A DNA stretch of 64,000 nucleotides from Carya illinoinensis (lineage: Eukaryota; Streptophyta; Magnoliopsida; Fagales; Juglandaceae): NCBI RefSeq assembly GCF_018687715.1, contig NC_056753.1:7717501-7781500 (forward strand). Direction: 5' to 3'. The notes beneath the pieces are model-generated. The model was not told where the DNA came from. It saw only the letters and a list, made by a program, of their open reading frames with translations, and searched no databases. Shown in pieces: positions 53,528-64,000 of the stretch; positions within the stretch are counted from its first letter, which is position 1, and every line of letters begins with the position of its first letter. The position numbers were made by a program, and so were the translations under genes.

Positions 53528-53540
53528 TAAGTGGGAGATA
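53528..53540 (+). promoter_or_regulatory. Polypurine tract of Copia element 1
   Basis: AAGTGGGAGATA lies immediately before the 3' LTR, the usual copia plus-strand primer. Confidence 0.85.
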
Positions 53541-54228
53541 TGTAGCGGTAAAGCCACTTTTATGGACTTTTATGGGTCAAAAATAGTGGCTAGTTGAGCT
53601 TGCGTTCACATTTGTTTCCGCCATCTTCTACCGCCAAAGCCACCTTTATGGGTCAAAAATAGTGGCTAGTTGACAACCTACATTAAGCTTGCGTTCACAT
53701 TTGCTTCCGCCATCTTCCACCGCCAAAGCCACATTTATGGGTCAAAAATGGTGGCTAGTTGACAACGTACATCAAGCTTGCATTCACATTTGCTTCCGCT
53801 ATCTTCCACCGCCAAAGCCACCTTTATGGGTAAAAAATGGTGGCTAGTTGACAACCTACATCAAGCTTGCGTTCATATTTGCTTCCGCAATCTTCCACCT
53901 CCTTTAACTCCTATAAATACATGTTTTTGCTTTTAGAAATCTATCCCATTTTGAAAGAAAAATTTAGAGAAAGAGAGAGAGTTTTAGAGAGAAAAATAGT
54001 GAGGTTTCTCCTATATATTGTCTCTCCTTTTATAAGAAATAGTGAGTTTTCTCCTTTTATAAGAGAGGGTATTGTCAATTGTGCTCTCCTTATTCAAGAG
54101 AGAAATTCTTGTAATCCTTTTGCTATAAGTAAAATTCTTCTACAATTGGAGTTCCTTATTATTTCTTTTATTCTTTCTCATTTCTACTTCAGTTGTAATT
54201 GTATGCCCTGTACCACAAGCGCCTAACA
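53541..54228 (+). repeat. 3' LTR of Copia element 1
   Basis: 688 bp, the same length as the 5' LTR, with the same four-unit tandem array and TATA box. Confidence 0.95.
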
Positions 54229-54633
54229 GCTACGACCTTGTGAAATGACTTCTTTACTTGGATAGGATTAGCTTGGGTGATGCCGGAAAGGGTAGACCTC
54301 CTAGCTTCTTGGCGAGGCATCTGGGGCAACCCTCAGATTGCAACAATATGGAAGATGGTCCCAATTTGCCTATGGTGGTGTATATAGCTGGAAGAGAAAT
54401 GCAAGAAGATTTGAAGATCAAGAGCAGTTACTAGTTGAACTTAAAAGTTTACTTTTCAGTACTTTACTTCATTGGTCGATTTTAATTATTTTAATGGCAC
54501 GTGTTTTCGTGACGTGTATTGCTATACTAGCATGCATAGGTGACACTATTGTATATGTCCTGTATACTTCGGCCTTTGTCTATTTTATGCTCAATAAAAT
54601 GTTGTTTACCGACCAAAAAAAAAAAAAAAAAGT
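54229..54633 (+). pseudogene. LINE 3' end interrupted by the Copia insertion
   Basis: Translation in the frame of the piece before the Copia element gives NDFFTWIGLAWVMPERVDLL and WRGIWGNPQIATIWKMVPIC, typical of the C-terminal end of plant LINE ORF2. It ends in an A-run (54616-54632). Duplication of GCTAC at the Copia ends restores the alignment between 48759 and 54234. Confidence 0.8.
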
Positions 54634-55165
54634 ATTATACAAAGTGCTATATAGTCCCTTACTGGAATAGTTAGTGTTGTATGGTCCTTGGTATTATACT
54701 TAAGGAGACATAAACTTTGGCATATTGCATTACATTGCATTATAGTGTTATACTTTTCCTCCGTTACTTTATAATGGTTTTGGTATGTACTAGTTATCAT
54801 ACTAAAGTACTTTGCATTATGGTATTATAAGTATAGCTTATTTTGCCACATTAGTTATATTATTAACTGATGTGATATGAACTTATAAAAATAATTATAT
54901 TATTACCTGATATGAGAAACTATAATATTATGATACTTATTTTGGACTATATTACATATATTATTAATGTTTTAGTTATATTATTCTAGTGGGTCTCACT
55001 TAAGATAAGTTTAGATGTGTTTGGATGTTATTTATAAAAAAAAAAAATCATTAACTTTTAATTATTTAGTATAATTTATTCATATTGCCAGAAAATGCTC
55101 TTCAGTTTGGTTTTATGATAAACTTGTAAGATTATATTCTTAAATATATTTAAAGTAAATAAGGA
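54634..55165. other. Intergenic, nothing recognised
   Basis: AT-rich with repeated 'ttatattattaa'-type words. No gene. Confidence 0.45.
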
Positions 55166-55380
55166 GAAATAGCACATTGGGGTTGGCTCTAGTAAGGGCC
55201 CTAGTGTGCTCTGGTTTAAATCTTGGGCGCAAATAATTTCTAGGCACCATTTCTCATCAGTTAAAAGCCAATGATCTACCTAATTTGTGTGATGTCGATG
55301 CATTATATGGGTCCAGGATTTAATTGGGTAAAAGATATGTTGCGTTTGCATGGCCTCTGGGTATCTTCGTTATAAAAAAT
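55166..55380 (+). mobile_element. Au-like tRNA-derived SINE
   Basis: Head TTGGGGTTGGCTCTAGTAAG, box-B-like GGTTTAAATCTTGGG and tail 'gggtccaggatttaattggg' match the layout of the copy at 30036-30250. Boundaries approximate. Confidence 0.55.
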
Positions 55381-56023
55381 AAAGTAGATTAAAAAAAATT
55401 GTCTAGGAGCATTCAGACTCGAATTGGAGGTCAACACTCAACCCTCAAACTCCCACCCCTTTTGTTTGCTTTACTTTTAGGATACTGTCATCCTTCCTGT
55501 GAATTTCCCTTGGTCATTCAGCTACACATTATGGTTTAGGGTTGAGGATTTATGTTTTTTTTTTCCTTATTGGAGTATTGGGAAAAGATTATTCATGGCT
55601 GATAAGCTATTTTCCATCTTTTTTTTCTTTTTCCTCCCAGCTGTTAAGCTGTTTTATTTAGAAGGTGCTATTATTTCATGATTTTTTTTCCTTCTTCTTG
55701 TTGTTTTTGTTCTAGGTTTAATATTTTAGATGTAGCATTAAATTATGTTCCCCACATCATAATCTAAAATGAGTAATCCTAGATATAGTCCTAGATTGTG
55801 TAAGTCCCGCACGCTCTTTTTGAAAAAAAGTGCGGTTTACTATTAAAAAAATAATCTTTTCACTTGAGTTCCAAATTTGCCTACTTTTTTCAGAGGGAGT
55901 ACACAGAGTTTGCACACTCTATGATTGCAATTATCCTTTCTCATCTAAAGATATCCTATTTTTTGTTTCTAAGGTTTATCTGACAATTGATTGGCAATCT
56001 TTCTTGTTGTCTTATATTTTCAG
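55381..56023. other. Non-coding lead-in to the nucleotidyltransferase fragment
   Basis: T-rich, intron-like sequence ending in a good acceptor (TTTTCAG, 56017-56023). Upstream exons of the parent gene (nucleotidyltransferase core) were not found. Confidence 0.45.
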
Positions 56024-56876
56024 GTGAAGATAATCAAGTGTCTTGTGGAAAATATTGTGGCGGACATATCATTCGACCAACTTGGAGGATTGTGCACTCT
56101 TTGTTTCCTTGAGGAGGTAAGTGCTTCATTTTGGAAACTCATACTAATTCTCTCTTTGAAAAAAATACACCATGATGATGTCTAAGTCTCTTTGCTGAAT
56201 CGTAGTTTTTGCTTTTTAGGTTGATCATTTGATAAATCAGAATCATTTGTTTAAGCGTAGCATCATATTGATAAAGGCCTGGTGCTATTATGAGAGCCGG
56301 ATCCTGGTTGCTCACCATGGGCTTATCTCAACTTATGCCTTGGAAACCTTGGTTCTTTACATATTTCATGTCTTCAATAATTCCTTTGCCGGACCACTTG
56401 AGGTGACTTTGATTAATTCCCATACTTGTTTTGTTTTATTTCTGTCTATACTTCTGGAAGTTTTTGTTTTTAATTTGTTGGCATGTTCAGGTCCTCTATC
56501 GTTTTCTGGAGTTCTTTAGTAAATTTGATTGGGACAATTTTTGTGTAAGCCTATGGGGTCCTTAGTTCACTTCCAGACGTATCAGGTATGTATTATTTGC
56601 TTCAAGATTCTTGTATTAGTACTTGGTTGAACAAACCCAGATTTTGCCAAAGTCTACCATTGATTTTTTTTTTATTTGGAAATTTTCCAGCGGAACCTCC
56701 TCGAAATGATGGTGGAGAGTTACTACTCAGCAAGTTGTTTCTAGATGCTTGTAGCTCAGTGTATGCTGTTTTCCCTGGTGGTCAAGAAAATCAGGGGCAA
56801 CCCTTTCTTTCCAAGCATTTTAATGTAATTGATCCCTTGCGGGTAAACAACAATCTTGGCCGTAGTGTCAGTAAAG
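56024..56876 (+). pseudogene. PAP/OAS1-type nucleotidyltransferase, four-exon fragment
   Basis: Four exons with consensus gt-ag borders: 56024-56116 (31 codons: VKIIKCLVENIVADISFDQL), 56220-56402 (61 codons: HLFKRSIILIKAWCYYESRI, STYALETLVLYIFHVFNNSF), 56491-56585 (VLYRFLEFFSKFDWDNFCVS) and 56691-56876 (FLDACSSVYAVFPGGQENQG, VIDPLRVNNNLGRSVSKG). They match the central region of the plant poly(A)-polymerase/OAS1 substrate-binding domain nucleotidyltransferase-like proteins. Exon 3 breaks at LWGP followed by a stop; its distal part still reads LSSLPDVS in another frame, so a small indel shifted it. The catalytic N-terminal exons and the following exon (expected to begin with a GNF-type motif) are absent. 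Intact splice sites show it came by DNA-level duplication rather than retroposition. Confidence 0.8.
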
Positions 56877-58559
56877 GTAGATGATTTTAAACCTAATACA
56901 CTTATTAATTAACTGCTCTTAAGCTGTTTCATTGAGCTTTCGTTGTTCCTTTATTCATGGCAACTACATCTGTTCAAGACTCTGATACATGTACAACTGT
57001 TGATTATAAGTTGCTGCTAGATCATTTAATTTGTTAATCTAATATTTTTTTGTTCTGCTGAAATTTGAATTGTTCTGATACATTCTCTGTTGCAATGAGT
57101 TCGTTGGACAAAATATATTTTGGTCATGTTATTGGTTGGTAGCAACTAGTCACAAGCTTGTCCTCTTTTGTCGTTGGAAAATTGTGCTTTTGACTAGCCA
57201 GCTTTGGTACTATATGAGGAGAAAAGAGGATTTATATGTTCCAGCCACTGCATGCAGGCCACTTTTTGGTGTTTAAGTTTGTAGTATGTTTAAGGGAGAG
57301 CTCATAAACAACTTGGTAGGATGGATGTTGTGTTATTGATTTTGTAATCTTTTCTATTTGAAATGCAAATCATACTTCATGTGATATTGCTTCATTATTT
57401 CCCTTTTGACTAGGCCAATTCGACACTTTAAGGCCATGTTAGGTTGGTAGGATTTTTTAGAGTTCTTGAGAAGTTTTGAAAGAAATTTTGAGATGTGTTT
57501 TTATTGGGTTGTCTGAAAGTGGGTGAGAAAAAGGAGAAATGTTTTGGAGAAAATTTTTGTGAGAGTTGTTTTTTTGTGCTTTGTGTGAAAGTTGTTTTGA
57601 TTTGTGTTCTTTGTTTTCACAAAAATCATGATTAGATTAAAAGATTTTTCTTGAGAAATAGAAAAGTTTTTTGAGATTTAAAGGTTTTTGGATTGGAATA
57701 TAAATTTTGAATTATTTTTTTGACAAATATATAAATTTTGAAAAATTAGCCTTGTTTGGTTTGCTTTTACTTCTATTTTTATTCCACATTTTGAGATGCG
57801 ATTAAGAATGCAAAGTTTTTACTCCATGAAAAGAGTCTCTTGGTTTACAGCTTTTTAAAAACAGGCATCTGGTTTTTAGAACTGACTTTTTACTGTGGTT
57901 TTTTTTTTTTTTGTTTTATTTTTCAAATCCATCCATTGACTATCTGTTCGAAACCCTCGCAGAGAGATTTCCACATTATTATATTGCTAAATAAATGTTA
58001 AAAACTATATGTACTTACAGAAGTAGTAAAAATAAAAATAGACATAAAAATAATAGGTTTCCATAAAAACTAAAAAATAAAATGGAAACTTACTAACACT
58101 AAATTTAACAAACAGAAATTAAAAAACTAGAAGGGAAACACAACATAAAAGACAAAAAAGATGTAGAAATTTAAAATGAATAGAAATTTACCAACAAAAA
58201 GCACATAAAAATAAAGAAATAAATTAAATAAATACAAAATAAAAAGAAGAAAATGGGCGAGGGAATCTTGCCTTCATATTTTAGTTGTTTCTTTAGATTA
58301 TTCTTCTTTAGTCTTTAAAGTTAGATTTTTATTTTTAAATTTATTTCTTTTATTTTCTTATTATTGAATTATTTTGGTTTCTTTTTTGTTTTGCTGTGGT
58401 TATAGTTTGTGAGTTCTATTTGTTCCATTCTTTTTAATCTTTTTATGTTTTGTCTTTTTGAAAGCTTTTATTGTTTTTTAATCCTTGTTTTTGAAATATT
58501 TAATTTATTTCTTTTTTTATTTTTTATCTAAAGAAGAAAAAGCTAAGAAAAAATCAAGT
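56877..58559. other. Non-coding, AT-rich; parent-gene intron remnant and repeats
   Basis: Begins as the intron after the last recognised exon. At 57420-57720 lies a T-rich repeat-like stretch ('ggccatgttaggttggtagg'). From 57900 to 58550 A- and T-rich runs dominate. No further exon of the nucleotidyltransferase gene was found. Confidence 0.45.
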
Positions 58560-58985
58560 GATCATTGATCTAGAAAGAACCATTTTAATGGAGGAGATGT
58601 CTATGAGGTAGAAATTAAAAGTTTTATAGTTTAAGAGAGGGCGATAGATGTACAAAGTTTTTCAATCGTGTGGCTAACTCGGATAGGAAACAGTGCTTTT
58701 GAGATGCTTTTGGTGGATGGCTCGGGCCTATGGTCAAATTGAGATAAGGTATCATATTGTGTAGTGTTACGGCCATATTTGCTTGCTAAGCTGTTTACAT
58801 GGAGGCCCAAGCTAGATGGATTTGCACTTTAGTTCATAGAGGAAGAGATGGCCATGTGGTTTGAGAGGCCATTTGAAGACAACATTTGAGTGGTACTTTT
58901 GTTGGTTTCTTCAGTAGCTCTCATGGTTTAAGACAAGATTGTTGTTTCTGCAACTTTTCGTAATTTTTCATGGATGCACTCATCA
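58560..58985 (+). pseudogene. LINE fragment upstream of RT
   Basis: Broken frames read YKVFQSCG (compare FFHRVAN-type motif), then RPKLDGFAL and EEMAMWFERPFED. This is the linker between endonuclease and RT in plant LINE ORF2. It lacks endonuclease, RT and poly(A). Confidence 0.55.
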
Positions 58986-59118
58986 AATTGTTATGGTGGC
59001 CACGATCCGTTAGCTGCAACTGACAGAATGATTCATATTGAGTTGATATAGTTTTATTGGCTATGATTGATGGAGGTTTTCGCTTTGGCTTTTTTATGGG
59101 GGATCAGTGTGGCTTCTT

Positions 59119-59533
59119 TGTTGTGGAGAATGTTATAAGGGAGGATTTGTTGCAGATGGAGACAAAGAAGCAAACGGTGCATGGCTCACCGTTTACTATT
59201 TTGGCTCATTAGGCACCGTTCGGTGTTTTTGTATTGTTAGGCACCTCCCCACCTTCCCAAGAATCATGCAGCAAATTGCTGCAATGTAATGATCTGCTCT
59301 CCTATAAATAGGAGAGCTTAAGGTGTGCAGCAGAGTGTACAGCAGAGAGTGCAGATAGAGTGTAGAAGAGAGAAAGAAGAGAGGAAGAGAGTGGGTGAGC
59401 AGAGAAAATTTTTCTGTAAAAATCATTTCATAGTGAAATAACAACAGCTGTGGACGTAGGCAATTGCCGAACCACGTTAAATTTCGTCCCTCCTTTATTT
59501 AGAATCGTCTCTGTGTCAGAACAGCTCCCAACA
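59119..59533 (+). repeat. 5' LTR of Copia element 2
   Basis: Likely starts TGTTGTGGAGAATG and ends ...CTCCCAACA, giving TGTTG/CAACA ends. A TATA box CTATAAATAG lies at about 59301-59310. The left boundary is inferred because the partner LTR is not in the window. Confidence 0.7.
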
Positions 59534-59535
59534 AC

Positions 59536-59547
59536 TGGTATCAGAGC
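59536..59547 (+). promoter_or_regulatory. Primer-binding site of Copia element 2
   Basis: TGGTATCAGAGC, complementary to initiator Met tRNA, two bases after the LTR. Confidence 0.9.
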
Positions 59548-59639
59548 ACTGGTTCGAGCTGTCTGAAAATTCAAGTTATTCAAAATCAATTTTTGACAAC
59601 TCTACGGTGTTCCTCGCGTCGAGATGAATCCGTTGCTGC

Positions 59640-59930
59640 AAAAGGAATCGAAAACGGAGGTCGGACGAGGCTACACGCGCCCCTAGAAGATCAGCGCGTG
59701 CATCTGCTGCAACTCACGCGCCCCACGCACTCCGGAGGTTGAAGACGCATGCACCACACGCTCCCACGCGCCCCCAGGCGCCAGGGGTTGAAGACGCGTG
59801 AAGGACACGCGCCCTAGACACGCGCCTCACTCTCCCCCACGCGCCACAGTACTGTACGCGCGTGTATTACACGTGCCCACGCGTTGCCCACGCGCACTGT
59901 GTAGCGCGTGTATCTCACGGGCCAGACAGA
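59640..59930 (+). repeat. CpG-rich leader of Copia element 2
   Basis: Dense ACGCGC/GCGCGTG words (for example 'cacgcgccccacgcac', 'cacgcgcgtg'-type stretches) lie between the primer site and gag. Base composition is unlike the rest of the window. Overlapping open frames (59798-60046, 59862-60158) are by-products and not genes. A duplicated phrase 'gatcaaatagtgct' occurs downstream at 59998 and 60150. Confidence 0.8.
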
Positions 59931-60265
59931 TCAGAACCGTCCGTTTTTCAGATCTGTTTTTGGCTAGATCTAAGCCATTTGGAGTCCGATTTCGACGATC
60001 AAATAGTGCTTTCCAACTATTTGGATCATTCCGGACTCATCCGTAAGGTCGAAATTTTGAGATTCAGCATCAGTACATTGGATCTGAACCATCCACGTGT
60101 TGCAGATCAATTTGGGCTAGATCACGCTAGTTGGAGTTCCATCGCGACGATCAAATAGTGCTGACAAACTATTTGGATCATTTCGGACTAGTTTCCAGCT
60201 AATTCGAGTGTTTCGGATGCAACGGTGATCTTTATTTGTTTGAATTTGAACTCATTTGTAAAGTT

Positions 60266-63200
60266 ATGGCTGGAGAAGAAGCTAAAGGTGTTAGTATCGA
60301 AAAATTTGACGGTACAGACTTTGCCTACTGGAGAATGCAGATAGAGGATTATCTCTATGGGAAGAAACTACATCTTCTACTCCTAGGAAGAAAGCCAGAC
60401 GACATGAGCAATGAAGATTAGAGTTTCCTTGACAGACAAGTTTTGGGAGTCATTCGACTAACACTGTCAAGATCAGTTGCACACAATGTGGGAAAGGAGA
60501 AGACCACAGCGGATTTGATGAAAGCTCTATCGGACATGTACGAGTAGCCATCAGCCAATAATAAAGTGCATTTGATGTACAAGCTATTCTACTTGAGAAT
60601 GGCAGAAGGAACTCCAGTTATTCAGCATCTGAATGAGTTCAACACCATCATCAATCAATTAGCTTCAGTGGGGATTGAATTTGATGATGAAGTACGTGCA
60701 TTGATTGCTCTAACTCAATTGCCAAAGAGCTGGGAGGCCATGAGAACAGCTGTCAGCAATTCTTATGGCAAAACAAAGATGAAGTATCAAGATATCCGGG
60801 ACTATATTCTTAGCGAGGAAGTTCGCAGAAGAGATACAGGAGAAGCATCAACTTCCAGTTCTGCCTTAAACCTCGAGACGAGAGGTAGAGGAGCTAGTAG
60901 AAGTTCAAATCGGGGCAGATCGAAGTCCCGAAAAGGCAGAAGTAAATCTAGATCCGAAAAACAAGTACAGTGCTGGAATTGTGGCAAAATTGGCCACTTC
61001 AAAAATAATTGCAAGGAAGCAAAGAAGAAGAATGAGCATGACTCTGTTAATGCCACAACAGAAGAGCTCCGAGATGCCTTACTCCTTTCAGTCAACAACC
61101 AAATTGAATCTTGGGTGTTAGATTCAGGAGCCTCGTTCCACACTACAGCACACCGAGAAATCATGCAGAATTATGTCACTGGTGATTTCGGGAAAGTGTA
61201 CTTAGCAGATGATGAAGCGTTGGAAATCGAAGGCATGGGAGATGTACCAATCAATTTGCCCAATGGAAGTGCATGGTTGCTACAGAAGGTGCGACATGTT
61301 CCCAAGCTCATGAGGAACCTGATTTCTGTAGGACAACTTGATGCTGATGGGCATTCGGTACTATTTACCGGTGGCACGTGGAAGATAACAAAAGGAGCTA
61401 TGGTAGTAGCTCGAGGCACAAAAACAGGTACTCTATACATGACTTCAAGTATTAGAGATACTATTGCAATTGCTGATGCAAATGCCAACCTATGGCATCA
61501 AAGGCTTGGTCACATGAGTGAGAAAGGAATGAAAGTACTATTATCCAAGGGGAAGTTACCAAAGTTGGAATCAACTGATTTCGACATGTGTGAAGGTTGC
61601 ATTTTTGGGAAACAGAAAAAGGTTAGTTTCCTGAAAAATGGTAGAACTCCAAAATCTACAAAGTTGGAGTTGGTGCACAGATTTGTGGGGGCCATCCCCA
61701 GTCGCTTCTCTTGGAGGATCGCGGTACTATGTTTCCTTTATTGATGACTCAAGCAGGAAATTATGGGTTTATTTTTTGAAAAATAAATCTGACACATTTG
61801 ATACTTTCAAGAAGTGGAAAGCCATGGTTGAAAATGAAACAGGCTTGAAGTTAAAATGTCTGAGGTCAGACAATAGAGGAGAGTACATCGACGGAGGGTT
61901 CAAAGAATTCTGTGCTGCATATGGGATTAGATTTCAGAAGACTATTCCTGGGACACCGCAGCAGAATGGCGTAGCTGAACGCATGAACAGAACTCTCAAT
62001 GAACGTGCCAGAAGCATGAGGCTGAATTCAGGATTGCCTGAATATTTTTGGGCTGATGCAGTTAACACTGCAGCATATTTGATTAATCGGGGACCTTCAG
62101 TTCCTTAAAGTTCGATCTACCAGAGGAAGTCTAGAGCGGAAAGAAGGTAAATCTTTCCCATTTGAAAGTTTTTGGCTGTTTATCATATGTTCACATAGAT
62201 TCTACTGATCGTAACAAGTTAGAAGCCAAATCTAGAAAATATTTTTTCATCGGTTATGGTGATGAATAATTTGGCTATCGATTTTGGGATGATAAAAATC
62301 GCAAAATCATCAGAAGTAGAAATGTGATATTTAATGAGCAAATTCTGTACAAAGCTAAGTCACAAGCTGAATCTGAGGAACAGCCAAAGAAACCTGAGGT
62401 TGTTGATTTTGATGTTACTCAAGTCAACACTGATCAAAACGAGGATCAAGAAAATGATGATACACAGATCGAACAACGTACACCACTCACTGCTACTCGA
62501 ATATCTTCAAGGACAATCAGGCCACCACAGCGGTTCTCACCATCTCTATACTACATCTTGCTAACAGATAGTGGTGAACCGGAAAGTTATGATGAAACTC
62601 TACGAATTGAAGATTCGATCAAGTGGGAGAAAGCCATGCAAGATGAGATGGAGTCACTGATGTCAAATCAGACATGGGAGCTAACTAAGCTTCCAAAAGG
62701 CAAGAAGGCTTTGCACAATAAATGGGTGTACAGAATTAAAGAAGAACACAATGGTAGCAAGCGCTACAAAGCCAGAATGGTCGTGAAGGGGTTTCAACAA
62801 AAAGAAGGTGTCGACTACACAGACATTTTCTCCCCAGTTATAAAATTGACTACTATCAGGCTAGTGTTGGCAATTGTGGCTGCAGAGAATCTACATCTTG
62901 AGCAGTTAGATGTGAAGACTGCATTCCTTCATGGTGATTTGGAGGAAAACATTTATATGCACCAGCCACAAGGATTCTCAGTGAAGGGAAAAGAGAATCT
63001 AGTTTGCAAACTGAAGAAGAGCTTGTATGGCCTAAAACAAGCTCCACGACAATGGTACCGGAAGTTTGACAACTTCATGTGCAGTAATGGATTTACAAGA
63101 CTGCAGGCCGACCATTGTTGCTATATGAAGAACTTTGACAACTCTTATATTATCCTACTGTTATATGTGGATGATATGCTCGTTGCAGGGTCAAGCATCG

Positions 63201-64000
63201 AGGAAATCAATGAACTGAAGAAGCAGTTGTCAAAGCGGTTTGAGATGAAGGATTTGGGTGCTGCAAAACAAATCCTTGGTATGAGAATTATTAGAGACAG
63301 GTCTAATGATACTCTCAAGCTCTCGCAGGAGGAGTATGTAAAGAAGGTGCTTAGAAAGTTTAACATGGACAAGGCGAAACCAGTAAGCACACCCTTAGCT
63401 AGTCACTTTCGACTAACTAAGGATCAGTCGCCAAAGACGGAGGAAGAGCAAGAATGCATGAACAGAATACCCTATGCATCTGCCATTGGTAGTCTTATGT
63501 ACGCCATTGTCTGTACAAGGCCAAATATTGCACAAGCAGTGGGAGCTGTGAGCAGGTATATGAGTAATCCAGGAAAGCAGCATTGGGAAGCAGTCAAGTG
63601 GATTTTAAGATATCTACAAGGCTCTTCAGATACGTCACTATGCTTTACAAAAGCAGGTTTAAAACTACAGGGATATGTAGATGCTGATTTAGCAGGTGAC
63701 GTTGACAGTAGAAAAAGTACTACTGGATTTGTGTATACGCTGGGTGGTATAGCTGTATCGTGGGCTTCTAAGTTACAGAAGATTGTTGCTCTCTCAACTA
63801 CAGAAGCGGAATACGTTGCTATAACTGAAGCAGGGAAGGAAATGGTTTGGTTGCAGTCATTCTTGGAGGAATTGGGAAAGAAGAATGAAAAAGGCATTCT
63901 GCACAATGATAGTCAGAGTGCTATTTTTCTTGCAAATAATCCAGCCTTTCATTCCAGAACAAAACACATACAGTTGCGATACCATTTTATCCGATCTCTT
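60266..64000 (+). pseudogene. Copia gag-pol relic, 3' end outside the window
   Basis: Start MAGEEAKGVSIEKFDGTDFA. Zinc knuckle CWNCGKIGHFKNNC (near 60970) is intact and preceded by an RS-rich stretch. Protease VLDSGASFHTT (near 61115), pre-integrase LWHQRLGHMS (61490), integrase TDLWG, RSDNRGEY and NGVAERMNR, RT with YVDD (63163), RNase H with TEAEYVAIT and KHIQLRYH. Breaks: TAG 60419, TAG 60545, a two-base loss near 61675-61681, a frame change near 62100, TAG 62132 and TAA 62267. The frame is then open to the window edge. Confidence 0.88.

Larger units (their letters stand above)
48765..54228 (+). mobile_element. Complete Ty1/copia retrotransposon
   Basis: 5,464 bp with two 688-bp LTRs (48765-49452, 53541-54228), primer-binding site, one long gag-pol frame, polypurine tract and identical flanking GCTAC (48760-48764, 54229-54233). 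About 18 differences between the LTRs were counted by eye (~2.6%), so it is fairly recent. The frame has four nonsense codons and no frameshift, so this copy cannot make its own polyprotein. Domain order gag-PR-IN-RT-RH is copia; resemblance suggests the Tork/Tnt1-type lineage. Confidence 0.95.
59119..64000 (+). mobile_element. Ty1/copia retrotransposon, cut by the window edge
   Basis: 5' LTR 59119-59533, primer-binding site, a GC-rich leader, gag and most of pol up to RNase H at the last base. The 3' LTR is outside the window, so age and target-site duplication cannot be read. The coding region carries more damage than Copia element 1: stops plus two frameshifts. RT-RNase H is open from 62270 to the window end. 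It resembles the Tork/Tnt1-type lineage but differs clearly from element 1. Confidence 0.9.

Noticed and set aside
42412..54633. Idea that the dense repeat cluster encodes a new multi-gene system
   Set aside because: Every coding piece with a recognisable domain belongs to LINE, hAT or Copia elements and nearly all are broken; no novel conserved gene set remains.
59798..60158. Open frames in the CpG-rich Copia leader
   Set aside because: Arg/His/Pro-rich by-products of ACGCGC words upstream of the true gag start at 60266.

Overview
The window looks like nuclear DNA of a woody dicot. It is AT-rich, its genes have introns, and most of it is transposable-element debris. Elements rich in tandem 'ATCTCATCTC' (or its complement) and short tRNA-derived SINEs suggest the order Fagales, perhaps the walnut family (Juglandaceae). 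That placement is inference from repeat style, not a database match. No bacterial features (operons, CRISPR, plasmid origins) are present.

Three host loci appear functional. (1) 5316-6878 (+): a 520-codon single-exon reading frame for a chloroplast PORR-domain group II intron splicing factor, WTF1. (2) About 17353-17495 (+): a foldback whose 5' arm closely matches the plant miR477 family, with a TATA box about 140 nt upstream. (3) 28874-35929 (-): a three-exon abscisic-acid receptor gene of the PYL8/PYL9 type (185 aa), whose second intron is 5.7 kb and filled with LINE, SINE and LTR-element debris. A fourth host-derived piece, 56024-56876 (+), keeps four exons of a PAP/OAS1-type nucleotidyltransferase gene but lacks both ends and has a frame break.

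Mobile elements, left to right: a decayed Ty3/gypsy element (about 1140-4250, -); a SINE with a 16-bp target-site duplication (4511-4717); a hAT-type MITE (8169-8513); a decayed ZMYM/TTF-type hAT transposase (about 9700-12430, -) split by a smaller inverted-repeat element; a long non-autonomous LTR-like block (12820-15140, -); a Ty3/gypsy chromovirus with both LTRs but most of gag missing (19943-24786, -); a gypsy protease relic (39310-39880, -); a 5'-truncated LINE (42412-44908, -); a nested LINE/TRIM/Copia stack (46430-54633, +); and a second Copia element that runs off the right edge (59119-64000, +). The Copia element at 48765-54228 is structurally complete: two 688-bp LTRs, a 5-bp GCTAC duplication, PBS and PPT. 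Its single frame is broken only by four nonsense codons.

The least familiar structure is a family of three non-coding elements of 621-666 bp (25146-25766, 40891-41556 reversed, 45180-45838). They share AGGGGTGTAA-type ends, ACCGGT-rich arms and AT-rich cores. Each is flanked by a 10-bp direct repeat, perfect in copy 1. Next to copy 3 a ~103-bp inverted repeat carries the element's own terminus. No new multi-gene system was found; the novelty is in repeat architecture, the miRNA locus and host-gene/TE interplay.
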